Assembly (NCBI GenBank): GCA_000309865.1
Contig: AMGN01000037.1
Coordinates: 1-44,951, forward strand
Length of the DNA stretch: 44,951 nucleotides
From: Methanobacterium sp. Maddingley MBC34
GTDB lineage: Archaea > Methanobacteriota > Methanobacteria > Methanobacteriales > Methanobacteriaceae
Reading direction: 5' to 3'
A model generated the notes under the pieces. It saw nothing but the letters and a program-made list of their open reading frames with translations, did not search any database and was not told where the DNA came from. A program made the translations under genes and the position numbers. Positions 33,001 to 44,911 of the stretch are shown here, one piece after another (position 1 is the first letter of the stretch; every line of letters begins with the position of its first letter).

Positions 33001-33669
33001 TTAAAGTTTGATTATTTCGGTTTTAACTTCTTCCTCCCCAGGAGCATCAGAAATTTGTATTATGCATGCATGGCCATGGGATAGTTCTCCAGGGTTTACG
33101 ATGGTGGTGTTACCAATCTTATCAGTGCCACGTGCTTCGTGTATGTGACCGCAGATATTCACTGTGGGTTGCATTTCTTCAACTATTTTGCGCAGGCTTT
33201 TACTTCCCACATGCTCCCCTGAAGGTAAGAGGTCAGTTTTAGTACCATATGGTGGGGCGTGAGTGATAAAAAGGGTTATTTTCTCTTTTTTAATCCCTTC
33301 AATGGCTTTTTTAGCCTCGTCGTAGATTTGGATTTCCTCAAATTCAAGGGGAGTGTCAAAGGGTGTGGGGTTAGAGCCTCCGAAACCACATATTCCTATG
33401 TTCTTGATTACCAGAGTTCTGGCATGGATATTTATGGCATGAGATTGGTCTATATTGACATGCATGGACCCGGGATCACAGTTACCGGGTATGGCCAGTA
33501 CTGGTACTCCAAATGAACTGATTTCATTCAACAGATCTTCTCCTAACTCTGGAGGGCCGAAATGTGTTATGTCCCCGGCTATGATTACCAGGTCCACTTT
33601 TTTACTTTTTAGATAGGCAATGATTGGTTTTATTTCACCATGGAGATCGCTTACAGCTAGGATTTTCAA
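33001..33669 (-). CDS. Calcineurin-like metallophosphoesterase
   Basis: This 222-residue phosphoesterase has all five metal/catalytic blocks: SDLHG, IIAGDITHFG, GNCD, FITHAPP and CGHIHEARG. The pattern is nearer to archaeal YfcE-like or Icc-like proteins than to protein phosphatases; the substrate is not predictable. The start is a TTG at 33669, firmly placed by GGAGGAG five bases upstream. It is separated from pgk2 by 130 bases and likely has its own promoter in the repeat-rich gap upstream. Confidence 0.83.
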   Translation of the reverse strand: MKILAVSDLHGEIKPIIAYLKSKKVDLVIIAGDITHFGPPELGEDLLNEISSFGVPVLAIPGNCDPGSMHVNIDQSHAINIHARTLVIKNIGICGFGGSNPTPFDTPLEFEEIQIYDEAKKAIEGIKKEKITLFITHAPPYGTKTDLLPSGEHVGSKSLRKIVEEMQPTVNICGHIHEARGTDKIGNTTIVNPGELSHGHACIIQISDAPGEEEVKTEIIKL

Positions 33670-33856
33670 TAATTCTCCTCCTTAAATGTTAAGAATATTG
33701 AATTTAGATATTAAATTGAAGTTTCAAAACTATTTGAGATTGATAATGATTAATAATCTACGATTTCATCTAAAATGAACATCTTTAAATAAAACCGGTT
33801 ATTATATTCCGCTAAACTCAATTATAGTCTTAGTCCCTGTTTAAAACATCTATTAA

Positions 33857-33934
33857 TTAATTAGTCCATTTCCTATTAATAGCCTTCTAGTTAATTAATC
33901 CATGTCTTACTAATAGCCTTCTAGTTAATTAGTT
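33857..33934. repeat. 34-base tandem repeat (2.3 copies)
   Basis: Units at 33857-33890 and 33891-33924 are each 34 bases, start with TTAATTA and end with TAATAGCCTTCTAG, and differ at four positions. A third partial unit begins at 33925. They fill the 332-base non-coding stretch between the phosphoesterase and the DUF2096-like gene; the rest of that stretch is plain AT-rich sequence. Confidence 0.7.
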
Positions 33935-34001
33935 AGGCCCCATAATTATCTATTTAATAGCCCTGACATTTAGAGGTAAGATTTTGGACATGATTTATTG
34001 T

Positions 34002-34547
34002 TTATTCCATTTCTTTTAATTGTTCCTTGAAGAATGAGGAAAGTTCCTGGAGGCTTTTTTTGATGTTTTCTTTGTCTCCATAAACTATTAACAGATTATC
34101 TTCCTCAAATTCGATAATAACATTTTCATATTCTGCGATTTCCTGAACCCTATCCTCTGAGAGGGGTACTTTGAAGTTCATTCGGACCATGGAAAATCCG
34201 GAAGGGGCACCTACCACGAATTTGGAGTCGGTTTTCTTCTGAGGATATACTACTTCTCCTCTAGAGGCTCTTAAAAGTTTATCCATCCATTTATCTGCAT
34301 ATTCTGAACTTAATTCTTCAGCTAAATTCATGAGAGAATTCTGGATTGAGGTTAAAGATTCATTGATTCGCTTTACCTCTACCTGTCTTTCAGGGTCAGT
34401 GGGATCCACCTTGTAGAAGTTAATGATGGTTTTGGCAATCTGGATGTTTTTAGTGATTTTTTTGGGGATTTCCTTATCCTTCTTTCTAAGATCAGTGAGA
34501 AGTTCCACCAGTACCAGCCATGTCTGTTCTGCGGGTAATTCGCTCAT
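34002..34547 (-). CDS. Conserved methanogen protein, DUF2096-like
   Basis: This 181-residue soluble protein is largely helical in its first half (LVELLTDLRKKDKEIPKKIT, then a long helix to about residue 90). It has a beta-alpha domain at the end (FSMVRMNFKVPLSEDRVQEI to LLIVYGDKENIKKSLQEL). I think it belongs to DUF2096, a family of unknown function in methanogens, but I could not check. Its ATG overlaps the stop of the 88-residue gene by four bases, so the two are certainly co-translated. No catalytic motif is visible. Confidence 0.65.
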   Translation of the reverse strand: MSELPAEQTWLVLVELLTDLRKKDKEIPKKITKNIQIAKTIINFYKVDPTDPERQVEVKRINESLTSIQNSLMNLAEELSSEYADKWMDKLLRASRGEVVYPQKKTDSKFVVGAPSGFSMVRMNFKVPLSEDRVQEIAEYENVIIEFEEDNLLIVYGDKENIKKSLQELSSFFKEQLKEME

Positions 34548-34810
34548 AAGTAACCTTCCAGAACCTGTTTGGAACTGTGGTTGAGTTTAGCGTCGGCTGC
34601 CTGAAGTTCATCATCGATCTCTTTTAAACTTTTATAAGAGTCTAAAAACAGTACGTGAACACTTTCAGTGCCAGTAATGTCCAAAATGGCGATGTCATCA
34701 GTATCTTTAATTGTTTTATCTTCTAATGATGCTTTGTACTGTACAAAAGGACCGTATTTTTCCGGTAATTCCGTGTATTTGAAAACTCCGGCTAGAGTTG
34801 CTACGAACAA
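34544..34810 (-). CDS. Small conserved methanogen protein (possibly MTH1880-like)
   Basis: This 88-residue acidic soluble protein begins MFVATLAGVFKYTELPEKYG. The start is TTG at 34810, with GAGGTG five bases upstream and TATATAAA just before that. Size and position next to hdrB recall MTH1880 of Methanothermobacter, a small protein of known structure but unknown role; this link is from memory of gene order, not a comparison. It overlaps the following gene by four bases. A T8 run separates it from hdrB, so co-transcription with hdr is doubtful. Confidence 0.6.
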   Translation of the reverse strand: MFVATLAGVFKYTELPEKYGPFVQYKASLEDKTIKDTDDIAILDITGTESVHVLFLDSYKSLKEIDDELQAADAKLNHSSKQVLEGYL

Positions 34811-34895
34811 AAAAACACCTCTTTATATATTTCCATTAATTTTTAGTTAAAATTAGTATCTAATTAGTATTTTGAAAAATAAAAAACTTATGGGT

Positions 34896-34903
34896 AAAAA
34901 AAA
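34896..34903 (-). terminator. T8 terminator after hdrB
   Basis: Eight A residues on the plus strand lie 21 bases beyond the hdrB stop and read T8 on the minus strand, a plausible end for the hdrC-hdrB transcript. Confidence 0.5.
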
Positions 34904-34923
34904 TAGTTAAGGGAGAATTGGTT

Positions 34924-36774
<1,851 letters not shown>

Positions 36775-36795
36775 ACCCCGGTCATCCTACGGTTC

Positions 36796-36837
<42 letters not shown>

Positions 36838-36840
36838 AGA

Positions 36841-36850
36841 GCTATATAAA
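36841..36850 (-). promoter_or_regulatory. TATA box of the hdrC-hdrB operon
   Basis: On the minus strand TTTATATAGC lies about 76 bases before the long hdrC start. Transcription would begin near 36818, leaving a leader of about 50 bases. Confidence 0.5.
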
Positions 36851-36869
36851 GGTTGCTAAAAATTAGGCG

Positions 36870-36892
36870 AGTGTAACCTTTTGGGTTACACT
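36870..36892. promoter_or_regulatory. Perfect 9-base inverted repeat upstream of the hdr promoter
   Basis: AGTGTAACC-TTTTG-GGTTACACT has two perfect 9-base arms around five bases. It lies 20 bases upstream of the hdrC TATA box, a typical place for an activator dimer, and within the divergent gap before the ArcS-like gene. No regulator is assigned. Confidence 0.6.
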
Positions 36893-37056
36893 AGTTTATA
36901 GTTTAGAAGATAGGTTAACCAGTTAGAGAATATAAGTAAATGTGATGACTGTACTAAAATTAAGATAGGTATAATGATATGAGTAATTGAAGAGATTGAT
37001 TGATTACTTAATTCAATTAAAATAATCTTAATTCATTAAAAAAAATAACTGATCAC

Positions 37057-37785
37057 ATGTTGGAAATAAAATCACACGACGGACCGGCAAGGCAAGGCAA
37101 ATACCAGACTACAGAAACACCTAATATTTTACAATTCACTCCAGAGTCAATGGTGCCTGATGAACCCATGCCCTATGATGTACCTCGAGAAATGGCAGAA
37201 TGGTCTGTGAAGAACACCATAGAAAATGCAGGAAAAGGTGATGTTAACCAGATAGCAGTTATTCATGGTGCTAAATATCCGGATCTTCGCCTTGAATGTG
37301 CCAGTGCACTGGAAGAATTGGGTTATCGGCTTTTCCTGGTTGCAAACACAGAAGATCTTCTAAGAAAACCCCAGGATCTTCTGAAGATAATCACAAGTCT
37401 ACGGGAGAATATGAGCCCCAACTCTGCCCTTTTTTTCCCATTTGTAGAACTGAATTTTGTCCCTTTACTGGTTTATCTGGGTGTGGATTTATTTGGAGAT
37501 GTCAGTGCAGATTTTTATGCCCAGATAGGAGTGATAACCACTCCCCACAGCAATTATAATCTTCAACAGTACCCCATATATGATTTGACTCCAGAAGAAC
37601 TGAAAAAATACAATCGAAACTCTTTGGACTTTGTGTTGAGGGAAATAAGGGCCCATATACAAAACGGTACCCTGCGTAATCTGGTGGAAGAGCGATGCTG
37701 TTCTTCTCCCGAGACAATGTCTGCTTTAAGGATTTTAGACAGAGATTATGAGGATTTTGTGGATAGTTACACCCCTTTATATTAA
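37057..37785 (+). CDS. TGT/ArcS-like domain protein, short
   Basis: This 242-residue soluble protein opens LEIKSHDGPARQGKYQTTET with NILQFTP, which resembles the N-terminus of archaeal tRNA-guanine transglycosylases and archaeosine synthase (ArcS). The tail VEERCCSSPETMSALRILDR, DSYTPLY also recalls the end of the ArcS first domain. There is no PUA domain and no Lys-containing ArcS core domain, so it is far shorter than ArcS (over 500 residues). It may be the catalytically inactive first half acting alone or with a partner encoded elsewhere. Divergent from hdrC. The ATG has no strong ribosome site. Confidence 0.55.
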   Translation: MLEIKSHDGPARQGKYQTTETPNILQFTPESMVPDEPMPYDVPREMAEWSVKNTIENAGKGDVNQIAVIHGAKYPDLRLECASALEELGYRLFLVANTEDLLRKPQDLLKIITSLRENMSPNSALFFPFVELNFVPLLVYLGVDLFGDVSADFYAQIGVITTPHSNYNLQQYPIYDLTPEELKKYNRNSLDFVLREIRAHIQNGTLRNLVEERCCSSPETMSALRILDRDYEDFVDSYTPLY

Positions 37786-37876
37786 GTGATGTGGCTAACA
37801 ATCCCCCATTTTAAATCATTTCCTTAACTGTTCTAAGTTCTTAATTTTCTCATTTTTGCCTATTTTTCCAAAATTA

Positions 37877-38455
37877 CTATTTTTTAAATGATTTAACCAG
37901 GTAATGATATTTACCAACTTCCGTTGTTCCACCTATGGTGAATCCATGTTCTTCCAGGATTTTTTCCACATCTTCCGGAGTTAAACGAATATCATAGGGT
38001 GGTCCGGGAGGTCCATCGGCTTTGATGAACTCCACCACAGCGAAAGTACCGCCTGGCTTTAAAACTCTTCTTATTTCACTTAAAACCGGTTCCAATGTGC
38101 CTTCACTGGCAAATCCATGCAATACATTGGCCATGACCCCCATGTCAATAAGATTATCATCTAATGGAATGGTAATGGTCATGTCTGCTAGTATGACTTC
38201 CATGTTTCTAATTTCAAGTTCATTGATCTCATTTTTGAGACCATCAAGACTGGGCTGGTAGGCATCCAGTGCGTAGACCTTTCCCTTTTCTTTCACTATT
38301 TTTGATGCAGCCAGGGAGATGAACCCATCCCCACAACCAGCATCCATGAATATTTGACCTTCATCCAATCCAATGGCCCCTAAAACACGGGTAGGATCCA
38401 GAATATCCCTGGTGGATTTACCATGGTGTTTGTGACCATGTTTTTCTGTCGGCAT
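37877..38455 (-). CDS. Class I SAM-dependent methyltransferase
   Basis: This roughly 192-residue soluble enzyme has motif I FMDAGCGDGFISLAAS, the acidic end of strand two in KVYALDAYQPS, and the post-motif VLKPGGTFAVVEFIKADGPP. The pattern fits the UbiE/arsenite-methyltransferase-like group, but there are no paired Cys for arsenic. A His-rich N-terminus (MPTEKHGHKHHGKST) could bind metal or simply be flexible. The ATG at 38455 is at proper distance from GGAG; the TTG at 38464 is too close to it. Substrate unknown; convergent with the ArcS-like gene. Confidence 0.75.
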   Translation of the reverse strand: MPTEKHGHKHHGKSTRDILDPTRVLGAIGLDEGQIFMDAGCGDGFISLAASKIVKEKGKVYALDAYQPSLDGLKNEINELEIRNMEVILADMTITIPLDDNLIDMGVMANVLHGFASEGTLEPVLSEIRRVLKPGGTFAVVEFIKADGPPGPPYDIRLTPEDVEKILEEHGFTIGGTTEVGKYHYLVKSFKK

Positions 38456-38566
38456 ATCTATCAAGACTCCTATAATCTACTAAGTACTTAAGAATCCATT
38501 CTAAACGATTACTTTCATTATATGCTTATTTCAGCAATTTAAGGTACATCTTTTGTTATATTAATT

Positions 38567-38914
38567 TCAGTTTTCAGCCCTTAATCTATTTTTTGAAAAC
38601 AATCCCACACCCATCATGAATAGAACTAGGGTTAACAGTACTGCCCATCCCACCTGGTATGAAATGTCACCCCATCCACCTCCATAAGTGAGGGTGGATC
38701 TGAGGGCGTTGAGTACATGAGTCCATGGCAGTAGGTCATATAACTGGAATGGTTGGTTCCAGAAGTTGGCAATCACCATTTTGGGTAGGGGGAAGAATGC
38801 CCCCACTAGGAATGATGTGGGGACACTGATGAGTGTTCCAAGACTAGCTGCCTGTCGGTCGTTACGGGCGAAGGCTGCAATGATCATTCCCAGAGATATG
38901 GAAGCTGATTAAAA
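38567..38914 (-). pseudogene. Remnant of an ABC-2 type transporter permease (C-terminal part)
   Basis: The readable part, SASISLGMIIAAFARNDRQA followed by VPTSFLVGAFFPLP and LLPWTHVLNALRSTL, is the last 110 or so residues of an ABC-2 permease with three membrane helices. Homology-like sequence continues upstream of the first ATG (38887) to a TAA at 38915-38917, and nothing permease-like is visible beyond. No ATPase partner or other half lies nearby. The normal protein would be about 250-370 residues, so this is a 5'-truncated relic. Confidence 0.65.
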
Positions 38915-39173
38915 GTGAACCAGATGGAAAATAAATTGTTAAAAGCTCCCAATAAGTTTAAAATTTTAATTATGCATTAAATAAACACTAATTACATGTT
39001 TTAGAAAAATATAGTCATATTTAATGATATTTACATATTCATATCAATGTTCAGAACATTAATCTAAAACAAAAGTAGATTTATTCCAAGGAAGATAAAA
39101 TAAAATCAGACCTAAAAAATCAGGCATAATCAATGAAATAATTAATATAAATAAGCTATAAAGAGGGGTAGAA

Positions 39174-39398
39174 ATGATTGACCGAATCGAAGTGAGTATG
39201 ATCAACGAAAGTGTGCACAATTTTCGCAAAGGCGAGTTTGGAGTAGAATCCATTGAAATCCATGAAAAAAGAGGCCTGATTGAGATAATTTATGGATCAC
39301 AGGAGACTGGACAGAAAATCGTGCTTATTCCCCTTCAAAATGTGGAAAAATGTGAATTTATCGAAAAACTAGATAAAGCCCCCAAAGATGAAGATTAA
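39174..39398 (+). CDS. Small unknown protein, 74 residues
   Basis: This short soluble protein starts MIDRIEVSMINESVHNFRKG and has alternating beta-strand-like segments (VESIEIHEKRGLIEIIYGS, QKIVLIPLQNVEKCEF) with an acidic end. There is no metal or membrane motif and I do not recognise it. GAGGGGT five bases before the ATG and a TATA-like TTAATATAAATAAG further up support expression. The longer minus-strand frame across it (39059-39253) has no ribosome site. Confidence 0.6.
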   Translation: MIDRIEVSMINESVHNFRKGEFGVESIEIHEKRGLIEIIYGSQETGQKIVLIPLQNVEKCEFIEKLDKAPKDED

Positions 39399-39535
39399 AG
39401 AGTTCATTAGATTAATTTTAAGTAATGATTTTGCATATTATAACTTAAAATTGAAGTATTTAAAAAAATTGAAAGTTCCATTTATCCCGTTCCAAATATA
39501 TACTCAGGATAATTAATTATGAGGGTTAGTATAGG

Positions 39536-40105
39536 TCATCTTTTAAGTTTATTCTGATAATATTTGGAGTAAACTGCCCCCAAGGGATTATGAGCTAGTA
39601 CCCGGTCCTTTACAACCAGTGTGGTGACTGGAGTCTGAGAATGTTGTGTAAACAGAAGGTCGTGACCAATGCACAGTCCAACTATGATGTTAAGATCCGT
39701 TTTTTTATCATTTAAAATTGATGCCTGGCCAACCGGGTTACACATAGATTCATAGGCGTTTTTATCAATCTGTTCCAGATTGAAATCTGCTTTACTAATA
39801 CCACATACCTTGCAACATACTGAGTATACTTGGAAATGTCTTCGGAACAGATCATGGATCTGGCGGGCTTCCTGTTCTAAACCGACACAGAAGGCCAATC
39901 CAATTCTCTTGTAACCCATTTCCTCTGAAAAAAGGATGATTTCTTCAATACGTGTTTTTTCCATGTAGTATCTGGCTTCAATTGCTGAAGAGGCATTCAA
40001 TAATTTAATATCGTCTTCAGTGTAAAGTTCTTTGATTTCTTTTCCGTTTTCCAGACAGTCCTTACCACTGGAACAATCTTTATTAGGGCAAGAAGCACAT
40101 TTCAA
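39536..40105 (-). CDS. DUF1847 metal-binding protein
   Basis: This 189-residue protein starts with a Cys cluster, MKCASCPNKDCSSGKDC (Cys 3, 6, 11, 17). It continues with a Rossmann-like part containing RIGLAFCVGLEQEA, VYSVCCKVCGISK and a C-terminal VGLCIGHDLLF with AHNPLGAVY. These are marks of DUF1847, a Cys-rich family thought to bind a metal or Fe-S cluster, found in anaerobes. The role is unknown. Its start lies 150 bases downstream of the Dam-type gene with no strong sites between. Confidence 0.75.
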   Translation of the reverse strand: MKCASCPNKDCSSGKDCLENGKEIKELYTEDDIKLLNASSAIEARYYMEKTRIEEIILFSEEMGYKRIGLAFCVGLEQEARQIHDLFRRHFQVYSVCCKVCGISKADFNLEQIDKNAYESMCNPVGQASILNDKKTDLNIIVGLCIGHDLLFTQHSQTPVTTLVVKDRVLAHNPLGAVYSKYYQNKLKR

Positions 40106-40257
40106 AGGTATTCCTCCTATAAATAGACTTAAAACGACTGTAAACTACAAATTAACGTCTTATCTTAGTTAAATTTTGATATTTTAAATTAATATTCATT
40201 ATTCTCCGATTAAAGTATCTCAAGTTATTTTAATGGAAAAATGATATATAAGAATTA

Positions 40258-41199
40258 TTACTTGAAATTCCTGATGATTAACTCTTTTATCTCACCTCTA
40301 CTTGCAGTGTTAGAGTTTATATTACGTTTAGCCTGTACCCTGTCTATTTCATAAGCGTTATAAAGTTCATCAAAGAAATTATCTTTTAAATCATGATTTT
40401 TAGGGTCACTGTTACTCAGAACAAGGTATGCTCCTTTTGAATCCATTTCCCGATAAAATCTGGCTAATTTTTCTTGGTCCTGGTCACTGAACCTTTCCCG
40501 GGAGTAGCTGGTGAAATGAGAAGTACTGTTCAGGGGCCTATATGGTGGGTCCATGTACACTAATGTGTCTTTTTTGATGAAGTGCCGGGCATGGGTGAAG
40601 TCTGCGCATAGTATCTCTGTTTTTTCAAGTGCCTGGTGAACTGCCTGCAGGTTTACTTCATCACAGATGGTGGGATTCTTGTACCTGCCGAAGGGTACGT
40701 TGAACTCACCCTTACTGTTCAGGCGAAAAAGTCCATTGAAACATGTCTTGTTCAGGAATATCAGAGACGCAGTTCTCTGAATCCATTCATCAGCATAATT
40801 CTGATAATCCACCAACTTCATTTGCTGGTTGTAGTCCGCCCTGATACTGTAAAAATTCTCTTTTCTCGCCTCTTCACCCTTCTGAAGGTGTTCAGTTTCC
40901 ATATCTTCCAGAATAGTGATGAGTTTATTCACATCCTGCTGAATCACCCTGAAGGCCATAATTAACTCTGGATTAACATCCATTAGAACCGATTCAATAA
41001 CTTGGTAATGATTTTTTAAGTAAAAGAACATGGCCCCCCCACCAACAAAGGGCTCCACATACCGTTCAATAACCCCACTTTCCCGTATTGATAGGGGTAA
41101 CCTTTTTTCAAGTTCTAAAAGTAGTTGAGTTTTGCCACCCGCCCATTTAAGAAATGGCCGAGCATTATCAAAGTCTTTTTTAATTAAATTGGTAGCCAT
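40258..41199 (-). CDS. dam: Dam-type DNA adenine N6-methyltransferase, no cognate nuclease nearby
   Basis: This 313-residue D12-class m6A methylase transfers methyl from SAM to adenine in DNA, often GATC. Motifs are FLKWAGGKTQL (SAM-side motif), EPFVGGGAMFF (motif I), and the catalytic DPPY at residues 217-220, followed by a target-recognition insert between. Length is normal. The neighbours are a DUF1847 gene and diphthine synthase 26 bases upstream; no restriction endonuclease is visible, so it acts as an orphan methylase. Base composition does not look foreign. Confidence 0.88.
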   Translation of the reverse strand: MATNLIKKDFDNARPFLKWAGGKTQLLLELEKRLPLSIRESGVIERYVEPFVGGGAMFFYLKNHYQVIESVLMDVNPELIMAFRVIQQDVNKLITILEDMETEHLQKGEEARKENFYSIRADYNQQMKLVDYQNYADEWIQRTASLIFLNKTCFNGLFRLNSKGEFNVPFGRYKNPTICDEVNLQAVHQALEKTEILCADFTHARHFIKKDTLVYMDPPYRPLNSTSHFTSYSRERFSDQDQEKLARFYREMDSKGAYLVLSNSDPKNHDLKDNFFDELYNAYEIDRVQAKRNINSNTASRGEIKELIIRNFK

Positions 41200-41225
41200 T
41201 TTATAATCCTTATAATTTATATGAA

Positions 41226-42019
<794 letters not shown>

Positions 42020-42166
42020 TCACCTTCAACTTCTAATTATGGGATGGGAGGTTTATAAAATTTTATTTTAGAGTTAACATAAATCTTAACTAGTAATCTG
42101 TTAAAATAGTAATCCTCAAAAGATTGTAATAAACACTAAAGATTATAGAAAAATTAGAGGAATTCC

Positions 42167-43204
42167 ATGATTGGATTAAAGGTCCCTAAAAAAGAAGCAA
42201 ACCACATCCGATTATTTCTACAGGAGAAATATTTACTGGATCATAACTGGAAGATCAAACGTTCGGAGGAGTACGTGTACCTCCCCTTAACTCAGGAACC
42301 AGATAATGATCTTTTAAATGAAATAGGACTTCCACAAGATAACATTGTTAAAACTGACTTTGAAGAACTTAAAAAAAGACCCCGCAACATGGAAGATTAC
42401 CTCCAGGGAAAGATACCCCATGAGAAGATGGAAGAATTTAAAAAATCCTTCGATATCATAGGAGATGTGGTGATACTGGAGATTCCCGAAGATTTGGAGG
42501 ATGAAAAATATCTCATTGGAGAGGCCGCTTTAAAGTTCACCAAAAGAAGGTCTGTATACCGTAAAAAAAGTGCAATTAAAGGTGTTATCCGCACCCGTGA
42601 GCTGGAACACCTTGCTGGAGAGGATGTCCCCGAAACCATCCATCGTGAATATGATTCCCGTATTATGCTGGACGTAAAACAGGTCTACTTCAGTCCCCGT
42701 CTGGCCACAGAACGAAGGATCATTGGTGATGAGGTTCATGAGGGGGAGGTAATTATTGACATGTTCACTGGAGTGGGTCCTTTTGCCATTAACATTTCCA
42801 GAAGGCCTAAGCTCAAAAACGTGAAGATCTATTGCATAGATATCAATCCCGTAGCAATTCACTACCTCAAGGAGAATATAGTGTTAAATAAGGTGCAGGG
42901 TAAAATTAAACCCCTACTGGGTGATGTAGCTAAAGTTTTAAAAGATCTGGATGTTAAGGCTGACCGGATTATTATGAATCTACCTGGAACTGCCTTTGAG
43001 TTTCTTCCAGTGGCAGTGGAACATTTAAAGCCGGGGGGAACTCTGAATTATTACCAGTTCAGCCGGGGCTTTGAAGATCCCATCAAACGAGTTGAAGAGG
43101 CTGCTTATCCACGTCAGGTGGAAGTACTGGATATGCGGAAGGTCAAATCTCGGAGTCCGGGGGTATGGCATGTTGCCATTGATGCGCGAATTAACGGGAA
43201 ATGA
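42167..43204 (+). CDS. trm5: tRNA (guanine37-N1)-methyltransferase
   Basis: This 345-residue archaeal/eukaryotic Trm5 (not TrmD) makes m1G37 next to the anticodon to prevent frameshifts. It has an N-terminal D1-like region (MIGLKVPKKEANHIRLFLQE), then VYFSPRLATERRRI-type sequence, here with one R fewer (FSPRLATERRII), motif I DMFTGVGPFAINIS, and the catalytic NLPGTAFEFL. AGAGGA five bases before the ATG gives a good start. The gene after it begins 48 bases later and may be co-transcribed. Confidence 0.92.
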   Translation: MIGLKVPKKEANHIRLFLQEKYLLDHNWKIKRSEEYVYLPLTQEPDNDLLNEIGLPQDNIVKTDFEELKKRPRNMEDYLQGKIPHEKMEEFKKSFDIIGDVVILEIPEDLEDEKYLIGEAALKFTKRRSVYRKKSAIKGVIRTRELEHLAGEDVPETIHREYDSRIMLDVKQVYFSPRLATERRIIGDEVHEGEVIIDMFTGVGPFAINISRRPKLKNVKIYCIDINPVAIHYLKENIVLNKVQGKIKPLLGDVAKVLKDLDVKADRIIMNLPGTAFEFLPVAVEHLKPGGTLNYYQFSRGFEDPIKRVEEAAYPRQVEVLDMRKVKSRSPGVWHVAIDARINGK

Positions 43205-43252
43205 TATGGGGTAATAATCGATTTGATACTTGAGATAGACAGGAGTTTTTTT

Positions 43253-43807
43253 ATGATAGATCAACAGTTTCCAGAATTATTGGAAGTGGAATATTCATTT
43301 AAATTAGGAGGGCATAACTCCCTTAAATTTGTGGATGGAAGACTTTTCTTTTTTTCAGAAGCTGATTCTCATCTTTCCCAAAAGAACGAATACATTACCA
43401 TGGTATCAATTCCAGAAGAAAACAAATGGGAACGGTTCTGGGATGATCTAAATCATTGCGGGATCTGGAACTTGGAGGAATGTCACTGGCCGGGTGAAGT
43501 TGAGGAAAACACATCATGTGAAGGGGATCATGAGGAAGAAGATTGCCACTGCGAAGATGATAATTGTGAATGTGATTCCCCAAATGAAAGCATTCCAGAT
43601 GGAAAGGACGTCCCCCAAGATAACATCCTAACAGACGGAGACATCTGGCAGGTAAAAATCATACACGGTCAAAACAGTATTTTATGTAAAAGCTGGTGTT
43701 TAGAAGAAAAATCTACAGATGAATTTTTTCAAGCCCTGATAAAACTGGCAGGGGTGGATGTAACTGAACCATTTGTTAACTTATCAAAAAGATTAATTGT
43801 TGATTAA
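43253..43807 (+). CDS. Unknown protein with Cys/His/acidic central insert
   Basis: This roughly 184-residue protein is not one I recognise. Two ordinary-looking parts (WERFWDDLNHCGIWNLEECH, then DGDIWQVKIIHGQNSILCKS and SWCLEEKSTDEFFQALIKLA) are split by about 50 residues very rich in Glu, Asp, Cys and His, in which CEGDHEEEDCHCEDDNCECD holds six Cys and two His. Such a stretch could bind zinc or another soft metal. The start is ATG 43253 with AGGAG upstream; the earlier TTG at 43223 lacks one. It follows trm5 by 48 bases. Function unknown. Confidence 0.7.
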   Translation: MIDQQFPELLEVEYSFKLGGHNSLKFVDGRLFFFSEADSHLSQKNEYITMVSIPEENKWERFWDDLNHCGIWNLEECHWPGEVEENTSCEGDHEEEDCHCEDDNCECDSPNESIPDGKDVPQDNILTDGDIWQVKIIHGQNSILCKSWCLEEKSTDEFFQALIKLAGVDVTEPFVNLSKRLIVD

Positions 43808-43922
43808 AACTACTTGAATAACACATAATGAAAAGAAAAAAAATAAATTTAAAATAAAATCGTTTATTAAGAAAATCGTTTATAATGGTTGTTGGAAAGT
43901 TTATAAGGAGAATAGAACCCTA

Positions 43923-44853
<931 letters not shown>

Positions 44854-44911
44854 TTAAATTCACATCCATTGGGTATTAATGTTCTGATAAGTAAATATCC
44901 GGATTGTATGA

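Noticed and set aside
33857..33934. Possible CRISPR array
   Set aside because: The repeats are adjacent without unique spacers, only about two copies, and no cas gene is in the window.
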